The notes below the pieces were generated by a model. That model ran no database searches and was not told where the DNA came from. It saw only the letters and a program-made list of their open reading frames with translations. The translations under genes and the position numbers were made by a program. Shown one piece after another: positions 1-4,943 of a stretch of 8,918 nucleotides of DNA. This DNA comes from JAMHZE01 sp964424715 (GTDB lineage: Bacteria > Pseudomonadota > Alphaproteobacteria > Rickettsiales > UBA8987), in contig CAYRJW010000064.1 in the NCBI GenBank assembly GCA_964424715.1, positions 1-8,918 of the forward strand. The letters run 5' to 3'. Position 1 is the first letter of the stretch; each line of letters begins with the position of its first letter.

Positions 1-431
1 TCAAGAAGTTCAGCATCATCAACCTGGTCAACTTTATTCATGTAAACAACGATAGCAGGAACACCAACCTGACGAGCAAGAAGGATGTGCTCACGAGTTT
101 GCGGCATAGGGCCGTCAGCTGCGTTAACAACAAGAATCGCGCCATCCATCTGTGCAGCACCAGTGATCATGTTCTTTACATAATCGGCGTGTCCAGGGCA
201 GTCTACGTGTGCGTAGTGGCGTTTTTCAGTTTCATATTCAACGTGAGCAGTATTGATAGTGATACCACGCGCTTTTTCTTCAGGAGCAGCATCGATCTGG
301 TCATATGCTCTGAATTCTTTACTGAAATATTTAGTGATAGCCGCTGTAAGCGTTGTTTTACCGTGATCCACGTGACCGATGGTACCGATATTACAGTGCG
401 GTTTCGTCCTATTGAACTTTTCTTTAGCCAT
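1..431 (-). CDS. tuf: Elongation factor Tu, N-terminal part (gene runs off the left edge)
   Basis: EF-Tu is the GTPase that brings aminoacyl-tRNA to the ribosome. The 143 visible residues are most of the G domain: the P-loop GHVDHGKT at 19-26, the switch I sequence RGITI at 55-59, DCPGH at 77-81 and NKVD at 132-135. The stretch between the P-loop and switch I is about four residues shorter than in E. coli, as in many alphaproteobacterial EF-Tu proteins. The ATG is preceded by a GGAG ribosome binding site (439-442) seven bases upstream, which fixes the start. The C-terminal part of the G domain and domains 2 and 3 lie outside the window. In the usual str operon tuf follows fusA directly. Here fusA has the same orientation but ends about 4.5 kb upstream, with unrelated genes between, and tuf has its own promoter. 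Identification is certain; whether a second tuf copy exists cannot be seen. Confidence 0.98.
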   Translation of the reverse strand, partial: MAKEKFNRTKPHCNIGTIGHVDHGKTTLTAAITKYFSKEFRAYDQIDAAPEEKARGITINTAHVEYETEKRHYAHVDCPGHADYVKNMITGAAQMDGAILVVNAADGPMPQTREHILLARQVGVPAIVVYMNKVDQVDDAELL

Positions 432-640
432 AGTTATTCTCCGTTTTTGGTTTCTGGTTTTTCGTTATTCGAATTCAGCTAAGAACTAAAAACGAACAAC
501 TAAAAACCACTTAAAAAAGGTTTGCCACGCCTTTTGGAGCGAAATGCTCCAGGTTACCTTAAGGAAACCGTTCACACCTGCATCATGATAACCCATATAA
601 CGCAGAAGCTTTTGCCCAGAACGGCTCTTAAGAATTTAAC
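432..640 (-). promoter_or_regulatory. Long structured 5' leader of tuf
   Basis: About 209 bases separate the predicted transcription start from the tuf ATG, long for a housekeeping leader. Two hairpins lie almost side by side. One has arms GGAGC/GCTCC with a five-base loop (536-550). The other has arms GGTTACC/GGAAACC with an internal mismatch and a TTAA loop (552-569). Read on the minus strand, AAGGT (556-560) could instead pair with ACCTT (517-521), which runs straight into six T. That pairing excludes the 552-569 hairpin and resembles a weak attenuator. No tRNA gene is present: there is no T-loop GTTCRA with a matching acceptor stem. The hairpins are seen in the sequence; a regulatory role is inference. 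Confidence 0.45.
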
Positions 641-646
641 GCGCTT

Positions 647-675
647 TTAATAGATGAGAATTTCCTCGGGTGCAA
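647..675 (-). promoter_or_regulatory. Predicted sigma70-type promoter of tuf
   Basis: Read on the minus strand, a -35 element TTGCAC (670-675) is separated by exactly 17 bases from a -10 element TATTAA (647-652). This is the best match in the tuf upstream region and predicts a start near 640. It gives tuf independent expression, as expected if the gene is no longer in an operon with fusA. Confidence 0.55.
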
Positions 676-916
676 GAAAAAAATACTCTACTGAAAAAAC
701 TAACGGATTTTTTATATCGGCTATGTTACAGTACCTTCACTGGCTCGTGATCAGGATAGTTATTTTTGAATAGTTTTGAATGATATTGCCCCCCCGCCAA
801 AGACCTAACGCCATAAGAATCTTTAATGGCTGAACCTCTATAACCCCCTTAATTTCATCCGGAGACAAAGGGTTAATCTATTGATATATATGCACATACA
901 AATAAAAGCCTCTTTG
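676..916. other. Non-coding spacer between the divergent tuf and 973-1719 promoters
   Basis: No credible gene or RNA is seen here. Visible minor features are a direct repeat of TTTTGAAT (around 764-781), a run of seven C (789-795), and CCCTT/AAGGG arms around 845-872 with a long loop. None can be assigned a function. Confidence 0.5.
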
Positions 917-948
917 TTAACGAAAAATTAACCTTTTTGTGATACAAT
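917..948 (+). promoter_or_regulatory. CtrA-type box and -10 element upstream of the 973-1719 gene
   Basis: TTAA (917-920), seven bases, then TTAACC (928-933) is an exact match to the full CtrA consensus TTAA-N7-TTAAC known from Caulobacter. Nine bases later comes a -10-like TACAAT (943-948). With a start near 955, the box lies at about -38 to -22 and replaces the -35 element, the position typical of CtrA-activated promoters. The same arrangement with the same spacing occurs at 3540-3571. The predicted leader is only about 18 bases and has no clear ribosome binding site. CtrA control is inferred from the motif, its position and its recurrence. Confidence 0.7.
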
Positions 949-972
949 CATAGGCATAACAAAATATATGAT

Positions 973-1719
973 ATGAGCGGCAAAAAACCTAAAAAACCGA
1001 CCACTGCGAATCTGATGCTGAAGGATAGCGGCGAGTTATTCATGTTCAGATATTATGATGTCGAGACGGATGACGAATATATACTTCTTCAGACCTCCAG
1101 CGAAGGGCTTGAGAACGTATCGGTAACACATGTAAAAGACGGGAAAGCCAGCAGCGAGCAAGGTGCGCTACTGTCCTTATCAGATGCCCTGAAGCGGGTA
1201 AGCCAGTATGGCAATGCAGATATACATGCAGTGAACGGCGAAAAAATATCCCGCAAAGATTATTTTCGTAACATAGTTAATCTGCAATTACTGGATGGCA
1301 GTATCAAGAATGAAGATATCGAAAAAATAAAAAATGATGGCGGTATATTAAAAGATATAGTTGAGAGTTATACCTCAGATAAGCGCCTGTCAGAAAAAGA
1401 ATATGATGTTATCATAGGGCTGGAGAAAATAGTTAAGGACAGCTCTGACAAGCCGCTAAAAATGGCCCAGAATCTGGCAATAGATGGCTTTTCCTCGGAA
1501 GATAAAAAAATAATAAAAGCCCTCTCAGAGATAATAGTGGCAAAAGACGCGGATGAGATCGATAAAAAGAAGGATGGAGAAAATTTATATAATACCGCGA
1601 TAAATATAATTTCTGATAATATAGTTACCCCCGATGAGACCAAAATGCTGAACCTCCTTTCCGAAAAAGCCATAGCCATCCTGACAAACCGCAAAGCCCT
1701 GAACCGGCTGGATCGCTAA
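973..1719 (+). CDS. Unknown cytoplasmic protein with helical repeats, CtrA-box promoter
   Basis: The 248-residue product is not recognised. It has no signal peptide or membrane segment. After a basic N-terminus (GKKPKKP at 3-9) comes a part likely rich in beta strands (about 14-60). The rest is highly charged and helical. The C-terminal half contains four degenerate copies of a motif beginning with Asp near residues 108, 136, 171 and 214: an Asp turn, one or two small or polar residues, an acidic pair, then a helix of the type xxIIxxLxEI. This suggests a repeated helix-pair fold; resemblance to EF-hand or TerB-like helices is too weak to assert. The ATG is the only sensible start, because an in-frame stop lies at 940-942. 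There is no good Shine-Dalgarno sequence, only AGG at 952-954. The gene stands alone. The CtrA-type box upstream suggests cell-cycle or developmental control. Confidence 0.8.
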   Translation: MSGKKPKKPTTANLMLKDSGELFMFRYYDVETDDEYILLQTSSEGLENVSVTHVKDGKASSEQGALLSLSDALKRVSQYGNADIHAVNGEKISRKDYFRNIVNLQLLDGSIKNEDIEKIKNDGGILKDIVESYTSDKRLSEKEYDVIIGLEKIVKDSSDKPLKMAQNLAIDGFSSEDKKIIKALSEIIVAKDADEIDKKKDGENLYNTAINIISDNIVTPDETKMLNLLSEKAIAILTNRKALNRLDR

Positions 1720-2169
1720 TCCTCCCACACACCTAGTCATTCTGTCCCCCTCAGCCCTTAGCCCTCAGCCTTGAAAATATTTAAAAATATTTTCACTCAG
1801 GTACTTCCGCCCCCTTTTTTCCTCTATTATACTAAACTCAATCGGCTTAAAATCGATGTGTTGCGCAACATATCAAGCCCATTTGTAATTGCTCCCTACG
1901 ATCTCTTGGCGGATGGTCGTAAGGTGCATCACACATGGCTTGCGAATTCCTTTGGGTGAAATATGAGGTTGAGGAGTCTTATATTGAACCGTAAACATCG
2001 GAATGCCGCCGGTTAAAAACGGAAGGCGCCTTCTACTGGCTAGATTTTGTTAATGAGCATAGCGAATTTACAAAATATGCCATCACGCTGTAGCTTCTTA
2101 GCGAAGGCGGATTAGGAACTTACAAGCTAACGAACTTAGGAATTAAAAAACTATATATACCACCCACCA
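1720..2169. other. Non-coding stretch with several small inverted repeats
   Basis: No gene is supported here. The stretch holds the AT palindrome at 1772-1795, a TGTTGCGCAACA palindrome (1859-1870), AACCG/CGGTT arms (1987-1991 and 2010-2014), a GAAGGCGCCTTC palindrome (2022-2033), and ATTTTGT/ACAAAAT arms (2044-2050 and 2070-2076). A short open frame on the minus strand (1873-1998, 41 codons) lacks a ribosome binding site. The density of hairpins around 1987-2100 could reflect an unrecognised structured RNA or the remains of a repeat element. Confidence 0.4.
1772..1795. repeat. Perfect AT-rich inverted repeat downstream of the 973-1719 gene
   Basis: Arms TGAAAATATTT and AAATATTTTCA are exact complements around a two-base centre. 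The repeat lies 52 bases after the stop of the 973-1719 gene. No T-run follows on the plus strand, so it is not a typical intrinsic terminator. It may stabilise the 3' end of the mRNA or be a protein-binding palindrome. Confidence 0.5.
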
Positions 2170-2286
2170 TGTCATCCCGACCGCAAAGCGCGTCGGGATC
2201 TCACCTGACCGTGGGGAAAATATGAACTAACGTTTCAACACCCCCGCTCCGGCGAGATCCCGATGTGCTGCGCAACCGGGATGACA
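2170..2286. repeat. Long inverted repeat element (33-base arms), MITE- or REP-like
   Basis: The left arm (2170-2202) and right arm (2254-2286) are reverse complements. Their outer ten bases (TGTCATCCCG / CGGGATGACA) and inner nine bases (CGGGATCTC / GAGATCCCG) are exact, and the 14 bases between are diverged. Each arm can also fold on its own, because CCCG and CGGG flank its middle. The centre is 51 bases long. It begins eight bases past the stop codon of the OmpA-family gene, so it could act as that transcript's 3' structure. Intergenic palindromes of the GTCATCCCG...CGGGATCTC type are familiar from Rickettsiales-like genomes, from general memory. It is probably a dispersed repeat, with no coding capacity. 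Confidence 0.8.
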
Positions 2287-2294
2287 TTGTTGTT

Positions 2295-3362
2295 TTATAT
2301 TTTAGAAAGCTCCACGCGGCGGTTCTTGGCGCGGCCTTCTGCAGTATCATTAGATGATACCGGTTTTGAATCGCCGAAACCTTCGGCTTGCAGACGGGTC
2401 TTTTCAACACCATATTTCTTTACAAGCTGGTTCATTACCGCTTCGGCACGGCCCTGAGAAAGCTCTATGTTATGCTGAACCGGGCCGGTATTATCAGTGT
2501 GGCCGCCTATTTTAAGGCTAAGGTTCGGGTTCTGCTTCATCATTTTAGCGACCTCTTCAAGAGTTGGATTGCTTTCAGTTTTGATAAGCGTGCGGTCTAT
2601 ATCAAAATATATGCCGTATATATCTATCTTACCACTCTCATCAAGCTGTTTGGCCATGCTGTCAGCATCAGGAGTATCAGTTGCTACTACCGGAGGTGTC
2701 GGCGCAAGCTGGCTTGCGACCGGGTGATATTTCGATTCGATCACATCAACCGCAACAAGGGTTTCGCCGGTATTAAGTGCGATGGCTTCCTTTTTCGGGT
2801 CTTCCATCTCAGGCTTTGTCCAGCTCAGATCATTGATCCTTTCAACCGATAATACTGAAACGGTCGTAGAGGTATTTTTAACCTTGTTATTGGATTGCGC
2901 AGCTACATAGCGCGGAACCTGTGTGCCTTCGGTAAGCGGTGACATCAGATTGCTTATATCGGTCTTATTCTGCAGGAAGAATTTATCCTCGAATTTATTC
3001 TCGTTCTTGAACTGATCAGGGGTCAGCTCGAATATTTTAACGATATTCGAATCTTCAAGCGCATCCTCATAATGCCTTATGGCCTCAAGCGATGAATGGC
3101 CTTTAGGGATACGGTAAACATAACGCGTAAGCTTGCCCTCGATCTTCTCAAGCTTGTTGAAACTGTTCGATTCAAGGTTGAAATTATCCAACGGCAGCAG
3201 ATATTCATCATAGGTCTTCGTTTCAAAACCCACCAGATCGGAATCCTTAAAGCGTTTCAGGCGTGAATCATCCTTACCCTCCACCACATCGATCGCATGA
3301 ACCTGCGTCGCAGAAAAAGACATCAAAGCCATAGAAACACTTAACACTTTCAGAATTCTCAT
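2295..3362 (-). CDS. Secreted OmpA-family peptidoglycan-binding protein
   Basis: This 355-residue protein probably links the outer envelope to peptidoglycan. Residues 1-23 are a Sec signal peptide: Arg and Lys at the start, a hydrophobic core, and VHA before Ile24, with no lipobox. Residues 30-130 or so (GFETKTYDEYLLPL, then GKLTRYVYRIPKGHSSLE) resemble the DUF4892-like module found before OmpA domains in some envelope proteins, from memory. Residues 130-235 are a low-similarity linker. The C-terminal OmpA domain (about 245-355) has FDIDRTLI, GHTDNTG (286-293), LSQGRAEAV (301-309) and the closing GRAKNRRVEL. Asp290 and Arg305 have the same 15-residue spacing as the diaminopimelate-binding Asp271/Arg286 pair of Acinetobacter OmpA. 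AAGGAAG (3366-3372) supports the start. It is monocistronic, divergent from the 3577 gene, and the inverted repeat follows its stop. Confidence 0.93.
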   Translation of the reverse strand: MRILKVLSVSMALMSFSATQVHAIDVVEGKDDSRLKRFKDSDLVGFETKTYDEYLLPLDNFNLESNSFNKLEKIEGKLTRYVYRIPKGHSSLEAIRHYEDALEDSNIVKIFELTPDQFKNENKFEDKFFLQNKTDISNLMSPLTEGTQVPRYVAAQSNNKVKNTSTTVSVLSVERINDLSWTKPEMEDPKKEAIALNTGETLVAVDVIESKYHPVASQLAPTPPVVATDTPDADSMAKQLDESGKIDIYGIYFDIDRTLIKTESNPTLEEVAKMMKQNPNLSLKIGGHTDNTGPVQHNIELSQGRAEAVMNQLVKKYGVEKTRLQAEGFGDSKPVSSNDTAEGRAKNRRVELSKI

Positions 3363-3388
3363 ACACTTCCTTCCATTGGTTAAACTCC

Positions 3389-3417
3389 ATATAACAGGAG
3401 AGCATATAAGTTTTGAA
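3389..3417 (-). promoter_or_regulatory. Possible promoter of the OmpA-family gene
   Basis: On the minus strand TTCAAA (3412-3417), 17 bases, then TTATAT (3389-3394) gives an acceptable sigma70-like pair. It predicts a start about 20 bases before the ATG, with the AAGGAAG ribosome binding site inside that leader. Both hexamers are imperfect. Confidence 0.35.
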
Positions 3418-3539
3418 TCATGAATGAAGGTGGATTTGTAAGTTTGATATAAGAGGTAATTTTATCATGTTTTTGCCGCACCCATTCAACACCCCACAAG
3501 CAACCTTTTGATTTTAAATAATATAAAAGCTTATTCCCA

Positions 3540-3571
3540 TTAACGATTTATTAACCTTTTTGTGGTAGAAT
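3540..3571 (+). promoter_or_regulatory. CtrA-type box and -10 element touching the 3577-4296 start codon
   Basis: TTAA (3540-3543), seven bases and TTAACC (3551-3556) form a second full CtrA consensus. TAGAAT (3566-3571) follows nine bases later, the same spacing as at 917-948. From 3540 to 3573 the sequence matches 917-950 at 28 of 34 positions, including an unbroken 15-base block from the second half-site to TTTTTGTG. The predicted transcription start is at or within one or two bases of the ATG at 3577, so the message is probably leaderless. Confidence 0.72.
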
Positions 3572-3576
3572 GAGGT

Positions 3577-4296
3577 ATGGCACAGAATATAGAAAATAAT
3601 TATGTAGATAATCGGGATATCGATAAACTTCTTTCGAAAGAACAGGCTCAATATTTTTTCAAAAATCCTGTCTTTAAAAAATATCAAAAACTTATAAATT
3701 CTCTAGAAGAAGGGAAAAAGAACAGCTTTGAATGGGAGCCGGATTCAGGTACTCTAGAGTTTACACGACAAACATCATGGGATGTACGTCCTAGTTTAAG
3801 ATATATAGAGAAAATAGCCCGTGACGAATTAAGAATAATCAGCGGCGCCGATCTGGATAAAGCTTATGATTATACGCAGACTTTAGATGAAAGGCAGAAA
3901 TTTTTAATAGCGAAATCAAAAATATATTCAGCTAAAAATATAAAGATAATGTCTCTGACAAAAGATGACGTAATTGTTATTGAACCATTAAAACCTTCTG
4001 ACGATAATTATGGCAGGATGTTAGCTTATAAAGTAAATATAGATAAATTGAATATAGAAAATTTTTTTAAGGCTCATACGGAACTGGTACAATCAGTAGA
4101 TAACTTGAACACAAGGATCACAGACGATTTTAAAAACTCTCAATTTAAAGTAAATTTCCGCGAAATAGAAATAGATGTTACAGATACTATTTTGGAAATG
4201 CATAATATAAAGAGCTCTGCAAATAAATGGCAGAATAAATTCACGGATTTCGACCCGCTCGAAAGAAAGGGCAGCTGGGAATTTGGTAAGAATTAG
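3577..4296 (+). CDS. Unknown 239-aa soluble protein, probably leaderless and CtrA-controlled
   Basis: The product is not recognised. It has no signal peptide, membrane segment or cysteine, is rich in Lys, Asp, Glu and Asn, and looks cytoplasmic. The first 45 residues and 75-125 are likely helical. A short strand-rich part (DDVIVIEPL, then RMLAYKVNI) lies at about 127-155. A long helical stretch at 160-225 may form a coiled coil. The C-terminus DFDPLERKGSWEFGKN is unusually aromatic. The start is set by the -10 element ending only five bases upstream. GAGG at 3572-3575 is one base from the ATG, too close to serve as a ribosome binding site, and no other Met occurs until well past residue 100. 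It converges on the 4300-4725 gene with three bases between the stops and no terminator. It shares its promoter type, but no visible sequence similarity, with the 973-1719 product. Confidence 0.78.
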   Translation: MAQNIENNYVDNRDIDKLLSKEQAQYFFKNPVFKKYQKLINSLEEGKKNSFEWEPDSGTLEFTRQTSWDVRPSLRYIEKIARDELRIISGADLDKAYDYTQTLDERQKFLIAKSKIYSAKNIKIMSLTKDDVIVIEPLKPSDDNYGRMLAYKVNIDKLNIENFFKAHTELVQSVDNLNTRITDDFKNSQFKVNFREIEIDVTDTILEMHNIKSSANKWQNKFTDFDPLERKGSWEFGKN

Positions 4297-4299
4297 GTA

Positions 4300-4725
4300 T
4301 TACATTTTTATGCCCTTCCCGACTCCTCCCCTAACAGCATCTGACAATACCTGTAAATCTGTAGAGGCAGTAACATATAGATGATTTGCTGTCTCTCCCT
4401 GGCCTTCAGCTATAGATGCAAGAATTTCCTGCCCGCTAGCATAACCATATTTATCGCCCATATTGTCGTAGGTTAAATTTGCAATATCAACCACTGATTC
4501 ATAACCATATACCGCATTTTTTATTATACCGACCACCAGTTGATTTTCTATATTGGTGGCATCAGGAATTTTGAGGCGTTGCCTCAATGGGTCATTTCTT
4601 AAATCACTGAAAGCTTCTTTCGCATCCTTGGCCGCACTGTGCATTTTTATGGTCTGATTGATCAGCGAACAAAACGTACTGAATATTTTATTATCTTGCC
4701 TTAATCTTTCAATATTTCCTGGCAT
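4300..4725 (-). CDS. Unknown 141-aa mostly helical protein
   Basis: The product is not recognised. It has no signal peptide. It appears mainly helical, with a charged segment around 32-52 (AAKDAKEAFSDLRNDPLRQR), a middle part containing VVGIIKNAVYGYESVVDIANL (about 64-84), and a Gly-rich C-terminal tail (RGGVGKGIKM). Start support is a GGGG-containing site three bases before the ATG (4729-4734) and, at better distance, AGGA (4736-4739). A promoter with a perfect TATAAT lies just upstream, and the fusA terminator is behind that, so the gene is an independent unit. Its 3' end meets the 3577-4296 gene tail to tail across three bases. Either transcript must run antisense into the other unless something not visible stops it. 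The open frame, ribosome binding site and promoter make it probably real; function is unknown. Confidence 0.72.
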   Translation of the reverse strand: MPGNIERLRQDNKIFSTFCSLINQTIKMHSAAKDAKEAFSDLRNDPLRQRLKIPDATNIENQLVVGIIKNAVYGYESVVDIANLTYDNMGDKYGYASGQEILASIAEGQGETANHLYVTASTDLQVLSDAVRGGVGKGIKM

Positions 4726-4748
4726 ATGCCCCTTATCCTTAATGCCCT

Positions 4749-4777
4749 ATTATAACATATACAGATACTTACACAAA
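4749..4777 (-). promoter_or_regulatory. Predicted promoter of the 4300-4725 gene
   Basis: On the minus strand a consensus TATAAT (4749-4754) sits 17 bases after a TTTGTG -35-like hexamer (4772-4777). The -35 begins right after the T-run of the fusA terminator, so the two transcription units are packed end to end. No CtrA-type box is present here. Confidence 0.55.
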
Positions 4778-4778
4778 T

Positions 4779-4806
4779 AAAAAACCCGGGACAAGCCCGG
4801 GTTTTT
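4779..4806 (-). terminator. Intrinsic terminator of fusA (symmetrical)
   Basis: CCCGGG (4785-4790), a five-base loop ACAAG and CCCGGG (4796-4801) form a strong stem, extended by A:T pairs on both sides. On the minus strand six T follow, a textbook factor-independent terminator for fusA, whose stop is about 140 bases upstream. The element is symmetrical and could also stop transcripts arriving from the left, such as read-through from the 3577-4296 gene. Confidence 0.9.
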
Positions 4807-4836
4807 CTTAATTATTATCTCGAAAAAACTCGCTAG

Positions 4837-4932
4837 AATTGAGTGGAAACTTCCAGTTTGTGAGGAGCGGAAGCGAGCATACACTTAGTATGTAAGCTGA
4901 GCACCACAGCAAATTGGAAGTTTACGCCAATT
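4837..4932. repeat. Nested palindromic element in the 3' region of fusA
   Basis: Bases 4847-4860 pair with 4910-4923 over 14 positions with one G:T. The stem extends outwards with bulges through AATTG (4837-4841) against CAATT (4928-4932). A second hairpin, CATAC/GTATG with a five-base loop (4878-4892), sits inside. The whole forms a long branched stem starting 11 bases past the fusA stop and ending before the terminator. It may be a dispersed intergenic repeat or an RNA structure protecting the fusA 3' end. It is unlike the 2170-2286 element in sequence. Copy number cannot be judged from one window. Confidence 0.7.
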
Positions 4933-4943
4933 ATAGTAGAGTT

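Noticed and set aside
87..482. Long plus-strand open frame antisense to tuf
   Set aside because: The minus strand is unambiguous EF-Tu; the plus frame has no homology-like features.
536..550. GGAGC/GCTCC hairpin as a simple intrinsic terminator
   Set aside because: Neither strand has a T-run directly after the stem.
627..640. TTAAGAATTTAAC as a third CtrA box
   Set aside because: The half-sites are separated by four rather than seven bases, so it does not fit the consensus.
432..720. A tRNA gene upstream of tuf, as in some proteobacteria
   Set aside because: No acceptor stem, anticodon arm or GTTCRA T-loop can be assembled; the visible hairpins are isolated.
1771..1959. Plus-strand open frame of 62 codons
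   Set aside because: It starts at the AT palindrome with a non-ATG codon, lacks a ribosome binding site and overlaps other inverted repeats; the translation looks like random AT-rich sequence.
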